Positions 8,038 to 16,335 of a stretch of DNA of 64,000 bases are shown in pieces; position 1 is the stretch's first letter, and each line of letters opens with the position of its first letter. The DNA is from an uncultured Roseibium sp. (GTDB lineage Bacteria; Pseudomonadota; Alphaproteobacteria; Rhizobiales; Stappiaceae), in the NCBI RefSeq assembly GCF_963675985.1, contig NZ_OY780958.1, positions 3,410,001 to 3,474,000 on the forward strand. Direction: 5' to 3'. The notes under the pieces are model-generated. The model did not search any database and was not told where the DNA came from. It saw nothing but the letters and a program-made list of their open reading frames with translations. The position numbers and the translations under genes are program-made.

Positions 8038-9918
8038 TCAGGGACGGCTCGGCTCCCGTTTGTCCGGGAGACCGGACAGGATCTCGAGCCCGGCCAGGGC
8101 GTCGCGGAAGAGCCCGGCCTCCGGACCGGGGCGGCGGATGCCGTGGCGGGACAGGATGCTGCGCGCGCGGGCGGGCTTCAGCGCGTTCTGGGAAAGACGG
8201 GCCAGAAGCGAGCGGGCGAAGCGGCGTTCGGCAGCACTTTTCGTCTCGTCCCGGCTGATGCGGTGACACCACATGGCCGTGTGGCCCAGGTTCAACACGG
8301 CCAGGGCGGCGCTCTCGGCCTCGTCCTGCGCCCGTGCCGAGCGGCCGGACAGGCGGATGAGACGCAGGATGCGGTGATAGAGCCGGGCCTGCCAGTGCAG
8401 GCGGTGGTCGAGGGCTTTGGGATCGGCGGCCAGGTCGTGCAGATCGTGGAGCATCGCCTCGCGCACCGTGTCGATCCGGCGCCGGAGATTGGCCGGGTAG
8501 ATGGTCAGATAGGCGAGCATGGCGGCGAGCGGCGCGGCGGCGACCGCGAAGCCCGCGGCGAGCGACGCGTCGAAGGTGCCCGTCAGCGGCCAGTGCGGCT
8601 GGGACATCAGCATCAGCACCATGTTGTAGTCGAAACTGACGGCGACGGTCTTGTTGTGGCCAATGAGAAGCGGGCCGATCAGGATGAACGGCAGGGCGAG
8701 CAGGATCATCTGCCATTCGGCTTGCGCATAAGGCCAGACGAGCCAGCGTAGAGCCAGCGCGCCGACGACGCCCAGGAGCTGGCCGACGAAGACGGAGCGC
8801 ATCATCCGCGACGGGTTCTCGAAGGTGGAAAACAGGGAGATCATCACCGACAGGCCGAGCAGCATGAAGGCGCCGACGCTCCAGCCGGTGGCGAGCCAGA
8901 GGATGCCGAAAACCATGAGGGCGCCGAAGGCCCTAAGGCCCGCTTCGCGCGCGCCGACCCAGTCCCGGTGCAGGATCGCTCGGGCCGGCCTTGCCTTCGC
9001 TGGTTCCGGCCGGTCGTGCCAGGCTTCGAGGGCGCTTTCCAGCGCCTGCAGCGTGTCGATGAAGCGGGGCGAGACGCCGTCCAGGGTGGTGGCGGCCTTC
9101 AGCGCCCGGCGTGCCGCTGCCAGGTCTTGACCGGCGATCGCGGCGGCTGCCTCGGCGAGACAGCCGCGGAAGCCGGCCGGCTGGCGGTCCCCATGGGTCC
9201 AGAGCAAAAGCGGCGTCGCGGCGATCAGAAGCGTGCGGGTCGAACGGATCGTCTGCCGGCTGCGCAGCGACCCGGCGCCATGGGGATCGAGACTTTCCTC
9301 GACCGCGGCGAGTTCCGCCAGCAACCGGCCGCGCTCGTGTGGCGCTTGCGCAGTGCTTGCCGCATTGGAGAGCATTTCACTGAGCAGTTCCAGAACACTC
9401 TGGCGCAACCGGCCGGTCGCCATGGCGGGCGCAAAGAGCGAGCCGATCAGGGTGGCAACGGCAACGCCGGTCAGAACCGTGGCCAAACGGTCGCCCCCGA
9501 GGCTCAAAACATGATCCGGGTGGGCGGCATCCAGCAACGCCACCATGGCCGCGGTGTAGCCGGCAAGCACGGTGCCATAGGCGGCAAAGCCGCGTTGCAG
9601 GTTGCCGACATAGGTACAGGCGCCGACCCAGGCCGCCAGCCCGACGATCAGGAGCGCCGGATGGATCTGCATGGCGACGACGAGGCCGATGCCGACCGCC
9701 GTGCCGACGACGGACCCCAGCACGCGGAACAGGCTCTTTTCCCAAAGCTGGCCGCGCGTGGGCTGCGAGGCCGCCCAGACGGTCATCGCCGCCCACTGCG
9801 GATGCTCCAACCCCATCAACCAGCCAAGGACAAAGGCGATGGATGCGGCGATGGCAGTGCGGAAGGCGAACGCCAGGCGTGCGGGATCGAACCCGTAAGC
9901 GGAAAGCCTGGCGGTCAT
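8038..9918 (-). CDS. FUSC family membrane protein (aromatic acid/fusaric acid efflux type)
   Basis: A 626-residue inner-membrane protein with two hydrophobic blocks (about residues 15-170 and 340-470) separated and followed by soluble helical regions, the architecture of FUSC/AaeB-type proteins. The N-terminal block holds HPQWAAMTVWAASQPTRGQL, typical of the family motif. These proteins act in efflux of aromatic acids or toxic compounds together with a membrane-fusion subunit; none is visible next to it. Its start overlaps the stop of the upstream MarR gene by 4 bp, so the two form a translationally coupled operon and MarR probably controls it. Confidence 0.88.
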   Translation of the reverse strand: MTARLSAYGFDPARLAFAFRTAIAASIAFVLGWLMGLEHPQWAAMTVWAASQPTRGQLWEKSLFRVLGSVVGTAVGIGLVVAMQIHPALLIVGLAAWVGACTYVGNLQRGFAAYGTVLAGYTAAMVALLDAAHPDHVLSLGGDRLATVLTGVAVATLIGSLFAPAMATGRLRQSVLELLSEMLSNAASTAQAPHERGRLLAELAAVEESLDPHGAGSLRSRQTIRSTRTLLIAATPLLLWTHGDRQPAGFRGCLAEAAAAIAGQDLAAARRALKAATTLDGVSPRFIDTLQALESALEAWHDRPEPAKARPARAILHRDWVGAREAGLRAFGALMVFGILWLATGWSVGAFMLLGLSVMISLFSTFENPSRMMRSVFVGQLLGVVGALALRWLVWPYAQAEWQMILLALPFILIGPLLIGHNKTVAVSFDYNMVLMLMSQPHWPLTGTFDASLAAGFAVAAAPLAAMLAYLTIYPANLRRRIDTVREAMLHDLHDLAADPKALDHRLHWQARLYHRILRLIRLSGRSARAQDEAESAALAVLNLGHTAMWCHRISRDETKSAAERRFARSLLARLSQNALKPARARSILSRHGIRRPGPEAGLFRDALAGLEILSGLPDKREPSRP

Positions 9919-10391
9919 GCTGGCTCCTTCGCCAAAGAAGCTTCACCCAGGGCCGCCTCGACCTTGTCGGAGATTTTCGCAAAGGCCCGCAGCATCGTCG
10001 CCACTTCGGTTTCGTCCAGGCCGGAAAGCAGCTCCGCTTCCACCTTGATGAGCTGGGTCTTGATCCGGGCCACTTCGGCCTTGCCGGCCGGGGTCAGCAT
10101 GATCAGGCGCGCGCGCCGGTCATTCGGATCGACGCGCCGCTCGATGAATTTACGCTCAGACAGAATGTCGAGCAGGCGCACCAGCGTCGAGGTGTCGAGC
10201 CCCACGAGTTCGGCCAGCGCTTTCTGCGTGATGCCGTCGCCGCCCGCATCGAGATAGACGAGCGGAGTCCACGTGGCGTCTGTCAGGCCGGTGGCGGCGA
10301 ATTCCGCATGGATCAGCTTGCGCCAGCGGCGCGAAAGCGTAACGAATTGAAAGCCGAACAGGGCCTTGGGAGAGGATGCATTTGAGACCAT
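9915..10391 (-). CDS. MarR family transcriptional regulator (FUSC-linked)
   Basis: A 158-residue winged-helix regulator. The DNA-binding part includes ITQKALAELVGLDTSTLVRLLD and the wing ERRVDPNDRRARLIMLTPAG, the DxRxxR-type signature of MarR proteins. It overlaps the FUSC transporter gene by 4 bp (ATGA), an arrangement typical of a repressor and its efflux target. A palindrome TTTGCA-T-TGCAAA lies 25 bp upstream of its start and is a reasonable autoregulatory operator. The inducer would be expected to be a phenolic or other lipophilic acid, but the sequence does not show it. Confidence 0.92.
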   Translation of the reverse strand: MVSNASSPKALFGFQFVTLSRRWRKLIHAEFAATGLTDATWTPLVYLDAGGDGITQKALAELVGLDTSTLVRLLDILSERKFIERRVDPNDRRARLIMLTPAGKAEVARIKTQLIKVEAELLSGLDETEVATMLRAFAKISDKVEAALGEASLAKEPA

Positions 10392-10415
10392 GTGAATAAG
10401 TGTGTTTCAAAATGA

Positions 10416-10428
10416 TTTGCATTGCAAA
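10416..10428. promoter_or_regulatory. Candidate MarR operator
   Basis: A perfect 13-bp palindrome TTTGCA-T-TGCAAA lies 25 bp upstream of the MarR start codon at 10391. Position and symmetry fit a MarR-family binding site. The assignment is inference. Confidence 0.45.
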
Positions 10429-10479
10429 CCACTTTCCCGCAAGCCAGCCATGCACGGATGTGGGGGCGGTACCGGCTCA

Positions 10480-10528
10480 CGTCATTCCAGACAAGTGAGG
10501 CACAGCCGAACGCTGATCTGGAATGACG
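10480..10528. repeat. Extragenic palindromic repeat
   Basis: Outer arms CGTCATTCCAGA (10480-10491) and TCTGGAATGACG (10517-10528) form a perfect 12-bp inverted repeat. It is the CGTCATTCC...GGAATGACG type common between genes in alphaproteobacteria. It lies between the amn and marR genes, both read leftward, and could act as a 3' hairpin for amn. Confidence 0.65.
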
Positions 10529-10566
10529 ACATGGAGAACCGTGTTACCCCTTGCGGCGCCCTGCAC

Positions 10567-12078
10567 CTACTGAAACGCGGTCTCGGTGAAGCTTCTGAGT
10601 TTGCGGGAATGCAGCCGGTCGCTCGGCATGCCGCGGAGTTTTTCCAGGGCGCGGATGCCGATTTCCAGGTGCTGGGCGACCTGGCGTTTGTAAAAGTCCG
10701 TCGCCATGCCGGGCAGTTTCAGTTCGCCGTGGAGCGGCTTGTCGGAGACGCACAGAAGCGTTCCATAGGGCACGCGGAAGCGGAAGCCGTTGGCGGCGAT
10801 GGTGGCCGATTCCATGTCCAGCGCGATCGCGCGCGACTGGGAGAAGCGCCTGACCAGCTCGCTCTGGTTCCACAGTTCCCAGTTGCGGTTGTCGATAGAG
10901 GCGACGGTGCCGGTGCGCATCACCCGTTTCAGCTCGTAGCCGTCATAGCCGGTGATCTCCGCCACCGCGTCCTCCAGCGCCACCTGAACCTCCGCCAGCG
11001 GCGGGATCGGCACCCAGACCGGCAGATCCTGGTTGAGCACGTTGTCCTCGCGCACATAGCCGTGGGCGAGCACGTAGTCGCCAAGCGTTTGGCTGTTCCT
11101 GAGACCGGCGCAGTGGCCGAGCATCAGCCAGGCGTGGGGCCTGAGCACCGCGATATGGTCGGTGATGGTCTTGGCGTTGGATGGACCCACGCCGATGTTG
11201 ACCATGGTGATGCCGGCACTTCCCTTGCGCTTCAGGTGGTAGGCGGGCATTTGCGGCAGTTTCGAAAGCGCCTCACCGGACGACGGCGCACTCTCTCCGG
11301 CGCGCGTGATCAGGTTGCCCGGCTCGACGAAGGCCTCGTAGCCGCTGTCCGGATCGGCCAGGAGCTGGTGCGACATGCGGCAGAATTCGTCGATGTAGAA
11401 CTGGTAGTTGGTGAAGAGCACGTAGTTCTGGAAGTGCTCGGCCGCCGTTGCCGTGTAGTGCTGCAATCGGTGCAGGGAATAGTCTACTCGTGGGGCGGTG
11501 AAAGAGGCCAGCGGCAGGACACCGTCCACCGGCTCGTAGGTGCCGTTGGCGATCGCGTCGTCCATCAGCGACAGGTCGGGCAGGTCGAAGACGTCCGCCA
11601 GCGGCAGCGTGAGGTTTGCGGCCGCCGCGCCGCCCTCCACATGGGTGCCATCGTAGAAAGCGAAATGCAGCGGGATCGGAATGTCCGAATCGCCAATCAT
11701 CACCGGCCGGTCATGGTTGCGCAGCAACAGCGCGATCTGAGCCTCCAGATAAGAGCGGAACAGGTCCGGGCGGGTCACGGTCGTCGCGTGAACGCCAGGC
11801 CGCGAGACGAAACCGTAGGAGAGACGGCTGTCGAGCCGGGCGTGGCTTTCGGTGCTGATCTGCACCTGCGGATAAAAGGCCCGCACGCGGCCCTGCAGCG
11901 GTTCACCTTCCAGATGCCTGTAAAAAGCGGTACGCAGGAACTCGGTGTTGGCCTCGAAGATCTCGATCAGGCGCTCGACCGCCTTGCCCGCATCGGTGAA
12001 GGCTTCAAAGACATGGGCAGGCGCAAGCTCCACCGGGCGCGTCGCGGGAGCCCTGAAATAGCCGGATGTGTCGGACAA
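10567..12078 (-). CDS. amn: AMP nucleosidase
   Basis: A 503-residue cytoplasmic enzyme that hydrolyses AMP to adenine and ribose-5-phosphate, helping to control the adenylate pool and purine salvage. The N-terminal half is the AMP nucleosidase regulatory domain (FRSYLEAQIALLLRNHDRPV). The C-terminal half has the phosphorylase/nucleosidase fold, with MVNIGVGPSNAKTITDHIAV, HAWLMLGHCAGLRNSQ and AIALDMESATIAANGFRFRV carrying the active-site Met-Glu-Ser segment. Length matches the bacterial Amn family. It is a single gene with an extragenic repeat just downstream. The family call is strong. Confidence 0.95.
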   Translation of the reverse strand: MSDTSGYFRAPATRPVELAPAHVFEAFTDAGKAVERLIEIFEANTEFLRTAFYRHLEGEPLQGRVRAFYPQVQISTESHARLDSRLSYGFVSRPGVHATTVTRPDLFRSYLEAQIALLLRNHDRPVMIGDSDIPIPLHFAFYDGTHVEGGAAAANLTLPLADVFDLPDLSLMDDAIANGTYEPVDGVLPLASFTAPRVDYSLHRLQHYTATAAEHFQNYVLFTNYQFYIDEFCRMSHQLLADPDSGYEAFVEPGNLITRAGESAPSSGEALSKLPQMPAYHLKRKGSAGITMVNIGVGPSNAKTITDHIAVLRPHAWLMLGHCAGLRNSQTLGDYVLAHGYVREDNVLNQDLPVWVPIPPLAEVQVALEDAVAEITGYDGYELKRVMRTGTVASIDNRNWELWNQSELVRRFSQSRAIALDMESATIAANGFRFRVPYGTLLCVSDKPLHGELKLPGMATDFYKRQVAQHLEIGIRALEKLRGMPSDRLHSRKLRSFTETAFQ

Positions 12079-12311
12079 AACCGTCTCCTTGGCGTTAGCT
12101 TTATAGATTCAGGATCGCATGTTCACTTGTCCCGTCAATGACCCTGCCGTGGAATCTTGAAAAATTTTTCACGTCTGGAAGAATTTTTGAATACCGCTTT
12201 GGCTGTCGTGTGAAGCGATCGCAATTGCCAGGCTGCCAACGTGAGCGGATTGCCCGGGCTTTGCCGTGCAATGACACCGATGTAAGTGGCAAAGCCTACC
12301 CACAATTTTCG

Positions 12312-12431
12312 TTGTCGTCCCAGCGAAGGCTGGGATCCAGTAAACTATTGAACTGGCGATCTTTTCCAATCGCTTGCCACACGGATTACTGGATACCGGT
12401 CTTGCCGCTGGCGCGTCAAACCGGGATGACA
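12312..12431. repeat. Extragenic palindromic repeat between amn and tag
   Basis: The segment begins GTCGTCCCAGCGAAGGCTGG and ends with ACCGGGATGACA, with the inner hairpin CCCAGC-gaag-GCTGGG. The inward CCAGTAA and TTACTGG also pair. It has the layout of the interspersed alphaproteobacterial repeats also seen at 10480, 21925 and 26147. It occupies most of the 431-bp gap between the divergent amn and tag genes; no gene is visible in the rest of the gap. Confidence 0.7.
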
Positions 12432-12509
12432 AGCCGAGGAGAGAAACGCCTCTGGATACCCAAGCCGGCAGGCTGCTATTCTTTTCTTTTCTTTTCGAAG
12501 GGGATCCGC

Positions 12510-13193
12510 ATGCGTTCATTCAGCCGGATCGAAGACCTCGCCAGTGCCCGCAAGGGCGGGACGGAAGGTCTTGCGGAGCTGCTCAGCCAGAATCAGCCGA
12601 AATCGCCGGAGGAGCTGCGCGAGATCGGCGACGACCGGTGGCTGTCCATGTTCACCCGCTGCATCTTCCAGGCGGGATTCAACTGGAAGGTGATCGATGC
12701 CAAGTGGGACGGGTTCGAGGAGGCCTTTAACAGTTTCGATCCCGCCTTCCTCGCCTTCCAGCCGGACGAGTTCTACGACCGGCTGACGGCGGACACGCGC
12801 ATCGTGCGCAACGGCGGCAAGATCCGCTCCGTTGCGGACAATGCCCGGTTCATTTGCGATCTCGCAAAAGAACACGGCAGTGCGGCCGCCTTCTTCGCCG
12901 ATTATCCGGTGACCGACCAGACCGGGCTGATGGAGCTTCTGAAAAAGCGCGGCAGCCGACTCGGCGGCAACACCGGCCAATATGCGCTGCGCTTCATGGG
13001 CAAGGAGAGTTTCATCCTGTCGAAGGACGTGGTTAACGCCCTGATCCGCGAAAGTGTGATCGAAAATGAGGCCTTGTCGAAAAAAAATCTGACCGCAATC
13101 CAGGCCGCATTTAACGAATGGAAAGCCGTCTCCGGCTACAACCTGAACGAAATCAGCAGAATTCTGGCCTTTTCGGTCGGGACAGTCGATTAA
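12510..13193 (+). CDS. DNA-3-methyladenine glycosylase I-like protein
   Basis: A 227-residue protein resembling TagA-type helix-hairpin-helix glycosylases that remove 3-methyladenine from DNA. The MFTRCIFQAGFNWKVIDAKW stretch matches the aromatic pocket region of that family (FQAGLSWxxI in classical Tag), and RNGGKIRSVADNARF resembles the RNxxKIxAxxxNA segment. It lacks the N-terminal Cys/His zinc site of E. coli Tag, as is common in this shorter alphaproteobacterial branch. The ATG at 12510 follows GAAGGGGA. It ends 131 bp before ccrM. Confidence 0.8.
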   Translation: MRSFSRIEDLASARKGGTEGLAELLSQNQPKSPEELREIGDDRWLSMFTRCIFQAGFNWKVIDAKWDGFEEAFNSFDPAFLAFQPDEFYDRLTADTRIVRNGGKIRSVADNARFICDLAKEHGSAAAFFADYPVTDQTGLMELLKKRGSRLGGNTGQYALRFMGKESFILSKDVVNALIRESVIENEALSKKNLTAIQAAFNEWKAVSGYNLNEISRILAFSVGTVD

Positions 13194-13259
13194 CTTCTCG
13201 TAAAGCTTTTACCAATGTAAACAAACTATTGAAATTACGGTATTTTTCTTTTTCACAGC

Positions 13260-13274
13260 TTAACCGCTGATTTA
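13260..13274 (+). promoter_or_regulatory. CtrA-like box upstream of ccrM
   Basis: TTAA-CCGCTGA-TTTA differs by one base from the CtrA consensus TTAA-N7-TTAA and lies 51 bp upstream of the ccrM ATG. A weaker match, TTAA-N7-TAAA, is at 13190-13204. CtrA is known to activate ccrM in Caulobacter, so the site is plausible here; binding itself is inference. Confidence 0.45.
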
Positions 13275-13324
13275 CCAAACCCGGTAACCATGACACTCGA
13301 AATTGCGTGAGGTATTGCGTCGCA

Positions 13325-14464
13325 ATGAGAGTACTGCGTACCGGGGTGTCCACCGTGGCACCCCACCCGTCCCATCAGCCGGCCGGCGAAGCCGCCTGGC
13401 TCGACACGATCCTGAAGGGCGACTGCGTTGCCGCCCTTGAGAAACTGCCTGCGAAATCGGTAGATCTGGTCTTTGCCGATCCGCCCTATAATCTTCAGCT
13501 CGGCGGCGATCTGCACCGGCCCGACCAGTCCAAGGTCGACGCCTGCGACGATCACTGGGATCAGTTCGAAAGCTTCGAGGCCTATGACGCCTTCACCCGC
13601 GCCTGGCTTCTGGCCGTGCGCCGCGTGATGACCGACAATGGCTCGATCTATGTGATCGGTTCCTATCACAACATCTTCCGTGTCGGCGCGATCTTGCAGG
13701 ATCTCGGCTTCTGGATCATGAACGACATCGTCTGGCTAAAGTCGAACCCGATGCCGAACTTCCGCGGCAAACGCTTCACCAACGCCCATGAGACGATCAT
13801 CTGGGCGACGAAGTCGAAGGATTCCAAGCCGACCTTCAACTATGACGCGCTGAAGGTGTTCAACGACGATCTTCAAATGCGCTCCGACTGGCACTTGCCG
13901 CTGTGCACCGGCGCGGAACGGCTGAAGGACGAGGCTGGCCAGAAGGTGCATCCGACCCAGAAGCCGGAGTCCCTCCTCTACCGCGTTCTGACCGCCTCTT
14001 CCCAGCCCGGCGACGTGGTCCTCGACCCGTTCTTCGGCACCGGCACCACCGGGGCGGTCGCCAAGAAGCTTGGCCGGCATTTCGTCGGCGTGGAGCGGGA
14101 ACAGGATTACATCGACGCCGCAACCGCCCGGATCGAGGCCATCGAGGCCGGTTCCGGCGTGTCCCTGGAAATGCAGAAGGGCAAGCGCGCGGAAAAGCGC
14201 ATTCCCTTCGGCACCCTGCTCGAATCCGGCCTATTGGAACCGGGCACCGAGCTTTCCTGTGCCAAGGGCAAACACCTGGCCATCGTCCGCGCCGACGGTT
14301 CGCTCAAGTCCGGCGATCACACCGGCTCGATCCACAAGGTGGGGGCGCTGGTGCAGGGTCAGGAGGCCTGCAACGGCTGGACTTTCTGGCACGTGAAGAA
14401 AGGCCGTTCGCGGTCGCCGATCGACGAACTGCGCAAGCAAATCAGATCCCGTCTGCAGGCATAA
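13325..14464 (+). CDS. ccrM: Cell-cycle DNA adenine methyltransferase CcrM
   Basis: A 379-residue beta-class N6-adenine methyltransferase that methylates GANTC in alphaproteobacteria and helps time the cell cycle. The catalytic motif is DPPYNLQLGG at residues 52-61, followed by KVDACDDHWDQF, a hallmark of CcrM orthologues. The S-adenosylmethionine motif is DPFFGTGTTGAVAKKLGR. The C-terminal ~100 residues (LLESGLLEPGTEL, NGWTFWHVK) form the CcrM-specific DNA-recognition extension. The ATG at 13325 was chosen over a GTG at 13307; GAGG lies upstream of it. No restriction partner is adjacent, as expected for an orphan methylase. Confidence 0.95.
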   Translation: MRVLRTGVSTVAPHPSHQPAGEAAWLDTILKGDCVAALEKLPAKSVDLVFADPPYNLQLGGDLHRPDQSKVDACDDHWDQFESFEAYDAFTRAWLLAVRRVMTDNGSIYVIGSYHNIFRVGAILQDLGFWIMNDIVWLKSNPMPNFRGKRFTNAHETIIWATKSKDSKPTFNYDALKVFNDDLQMRSDWHLPLCTGAERLKDEAGQKVHPTQKPESLLYRVLTASSQPGDVVLDPFFGTGTTGAVAKKLGRHFVGVEREQDYIDAATARIEAIEAGSGVSLEMQKGKRAEKRIPFGTLLESGLLEPGTELSCAKGKHLAIVRADGSLKSGDHTGSIHKVGALVQGQEACNGWTFWHVKKGRSRSPIDELRKQIRSRLQA

Positions 14465-14500
14465 GCACGACGGCTTTCGCGACTTCCCCGCGAACCTCAC

Positions 14501-14533
14501 GCCTCCGGTGAAAGCCGGAGGCGTCTTTATTTC
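14501..14533 (+). terminator. Rho-independent terminator of ccrM
   Basis: An 8-bp stem GCCTCCGG / CCGGAGGC with a 6-nt loop is followed by GTCTTTATTTCC, 37 nt after the ccrM stop. Confidence 0.85.
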
Positions 14534-14559
14534 CAAATTTTATTTTATTTTTCCGACCG

Positions 14560-14792
14560 TCACCGCGCTGAAATCAAAGGATTTTTGCATAAAAAACCTC
14601 ATAATTACTTTTTCTGAAAAAAATAAAGATGGCTAAATTACCCGAAAGCACCTATGTATTGTTTATAAATTATTTTGGACTGACGTTTACTTCGACGTAA
14701 AATATCGAATTATCTGTACACATCCATAAAATTTATCGCAATGGAAGCGGAGAAAAACTTTTCTCCGCAAGTGCGTTAATTCGGAAAAAATC
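14560..14792 (+). promoter_or_regulatory. Long AT-rich leader of the cold-shock gene
   Basis: The ~230 bp before the cold-shock start are strongly AT-rich compared with the GC-rich window and contain no gene. A near-perfect hairpin (GCGGAGAAAA at 14747-14756 with TTTTCTCCGC at 14759-14768) ends 24 nt before the ATG. Long structured leaders that refold at low temperature are known for cspA-type genes, so the promoter and a temperature-responsive 5' UTR are likely here. The exact transcription start is not determined. Confidence 0.55.
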
Positions 14793-14999
14793 ATGAAAAA
14801 CGGAACAGTAAAATTCTTCGACAGCCAGCGCGGCTTTGGTTTCATCACGCCTGACGACGGTGCCAAGGACGTGTTCGTCCATATCAGCGCCCTGCAGAGC
14901 GCCGGCATCGAGACGGTGGTCGAAGGCCAGCAGCTGGCTTTCAACGTCGAGCAGGATGCCCGCGGCCGCTTCAACGCGGTCGGCGTTCAGGCTGCCTGA
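14793..14999 (+). CDS. Cold-shock protein (CspA family)
   Basis: A 68-residue single-domain nucleic-acid chaperone. The RNP1 motif appears as RGFGFITPD and RNP2 as DVFVHISAL, both with the aromatic residues that stack on single-stranded RNA or DNA. The start MKNGTVKFFDSQ is typical of the family. It probably melts RNA secondary structure, keeping translation running at low temperature. It is preceded by a long AT-rich leader, suggesting post-transcriptional control, and followed by two small genes in the same direction. Confidence 0.96.
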   Translation: MKNGTVKFFDSQRGFGFITPDDGAKDVFVHISALQSAGIETVVEGQQLAFNVEQDARGRFNAVGVQAA

Positions 15000-15220
15000 C
15001 CCAGCCGGCCGATCTCCGGTACGCCCCGCAAGAGGCGTGACAGGATCCAAAACACGATCTTATCGGGCGGCAGGCAGCGACACTGCGCCGCCGCCCGGTA
15101 CACCCAATCTCAGCGACCCCGTCGCTACGGGCCTTCGGGCAGCATACCGGGCGCATCCCCCAATGGTGCGCGCCATGGTCTGCCGAGGCCGCGGTTTCAC
15201 CCCGCAAAGGAAAATCTAAA

Positions 15221-15442
15221 ATGGCACTTCATCGATTCTCAGTCGGACAACAGGTCCGAATGACCGGCTGGCAGCGGCAATCGGCCGATTCGGCCGAAAC
15301 GTTCCGCGTCGTGGCAACACTGCCGGAGCGCAACGACTTGCTTCAGTACCGCATTCGCAGCGACAACGAACGCCACGAACGGGTCACGACCGAAGACAAT
15401 CTTGAAAACGCGGACTTGGTTTCATTCTGGAAAACCGCGTAA
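15221..15442 (+). CDS. Small conserved-type hypothetical protein (73 aa)
   Basis: A 73-residue soluble protein beginning MALHRFSVGQQVRMTG. The start has an excellent ribosome site (AAAGGAAAATCTAAA). The opening FSVGQQVRM and the later FRVVATLPERNDLLQYRIRS suggest a small beta-barrel, similar in general pattern to SH3-like or KOW-like folds that begin with 'G-x-x-V'. No family is recognised with certainty. It sits between a cold-shock gene and another very small basic protein, all rightward, which hints at a nucleic-acid-related or stress role; that is inference from context. Confidence 0.7.
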   Translation: MALHRFSVGQQVRMTGWQRQSADSAETFRVVATLPERNDLLQYRIRSDNERHERVTTEDNLENADLVSFWKTA

Positions 15443-15464
15443 TACTCCCTGGAAGGAACGGTCA

Positions 15465-15608
15465 ATGGCCAAGGGCCAAATGCGCGGCAACCGCGAAAAG
15501 AGAAAACCGAAGCAGCCGAAAAAGGTCGAGGCAGCGCCCGTCGCTTTCGGCTCTCAGGTCGAAGCGATCAAGAACCGGGACGCCGTCGCCCGCAAGGGAA
15601 AGTCCTGA
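15465..15608 (+). CDS. Very small basic hypothetical protein (47 aa)
   Basis: A 47-residue Lys/Arg-rich protein starting MAKGQMRGNREKRKPKQPKK, preceded by GGAAGGAACGGTCA, a strong ribosome site. The N-terminal half is highly basic and likely disordered; the C-terminal half (SQVEAIKNRDAVARKGKS) could form a short helix. Small proteins of this pattern recur in Hyphomicrobiales genomes without known function. It follows the 73-residue gene by 22 nt, so the two are probably co-transcribed. RNA or ribosome binding would fit the charge but is not shown. Confidence 0.65.
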   Translation: MAKGQMRGNREKRKPKQPKKVEAAPVAFGSQVEAIKNRDAVARKGKS

Positions 15609-15703
15609 AACGGCAGTCTTCCCTGGCCGGCTGAATAATCAAGGTTCACGGCATAAGACGTGCGCGCTCCCGGGCTGATGCTATCAGCCAATGGAAAGAC
15701 ACC

Positions 15704-15765
15704 TGAGGCCACGGCCGGAAACGCTTGGCTTGGCGGATCTCGCCACCTTTGACTCTGTGGCCTCA
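15704..15765. ncRNA. Candidate structured RNA element
   Basis: In the 320-bp gap between two small genes there are nested inverted repeats: outer arms TGAGGCCAC (15704-15712) and GTGGCCTCA (15757-15765), inner arms TGGCG (15731-15735) and CGCCA (15741-15745). The pairing could form a stem with an apical hairpin and internal loop. No known RNA family is recognised, and the rest of the gap (15609-15928) shows no gene. It could be a small RNA, a 5' UTR element of the 57-residue gene or a repeat relic. Confidence 0.3.
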
Positions 15766-15928
15766 AGCGAGCGTGCACATGCGCGGACGCGGCACTCTCT
15801 AATCCGAACCCCGCGGCCTCTCGCATACTCTAAACATTTCCTTCCTCACAGTATATTTCTCCTCAATGCAGCCCTATAAGGTTTGCATCCGCCTGTTTTT
15901 CCATTGGCACCTATTCAATGAGGACTTC

Positions 15929-16102
15929 ATGAGACTTTCTGCTCCGACAACCCTCGTTTTTATCATATCGCTTGCCCTGGCCGTCTTTGCCGTCCTCCCC
16001 CTTCTCGGCGTGGTGGTTCCCCATGTCGGGATCTCATCCTTCATGATTCTTGTCATCGCTTACGTGGTGCTCGCCGCCGGGGTTCTGCTCCGCAAACTTT
16101 GA
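15929..16102 (+). CDS. Small two-helix membrane protein (57 aa)
   Basis: A 57-residue protein of which nearly all is hydrophobic: one helix at about residues 6-27 (LVFIISLALAVFAVLPLLGV) and one at 33-52, with a short basic tail LLRKL. The ATG at 15929 follows AATGAGGACTTC; an upstream in-frame ATG at 15866 lacks a ribosome site. It would be an inner-membrane hairpin protein. No family is recognised beyond a general resemblance to small alphaproteobacterial membrane proteins. It stands alone with a terminator about 80 nt downstream. Confidence 0.65.
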   Translation: MRLSAPTTLVFIISLALAVFAVLPLLGVVVPHVGISSFMILVIAYVVLAAGVLLRKL

Positions 16103-16183
16103 CCGGGCTGCGGATCATGTGACCGCCTGAGCAGCGGGCGCCCCCGGTTTGTGCACCAGACTTCACATCCACGCTGATCGACC

Positions 16184-16211
16184 GCCCCCGGCTCCGGCCG
16201 AGGGCGTTTTT
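16184..16211 (+). terminator. Rho-independent terminator
   Basis: The stem GCCCCCGG / CCGAGGGC has one mismatch and a 6-nt loop, and is followed by G and five T. It lies about 80 nt after the 57-residue gene. Confidence 0.75.
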
Positions 16212-16335
16212 GTATGTGAATTTGCTGCCGGCCGGTCTCGGCGGCATCGTGCTTAACCCTGTTTTCAAGCCCCGCTATTCATTGCGCGTCATCCTGCATA
16301 TACACGTGTTGATTGCACGCTTGGGGACCGCATGA

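Noticed and set aside
10402..12141. 579-codon plus-strand frame
   Set aside because: Antisense shadow of AMP nucleosidase; no ribosome site or recognisable domain.
15691..15879. 62-codon frame overlapping the structured element
   Set aside because: No ribosome site; its sequence reflects the inverted repeats rather than a protein.
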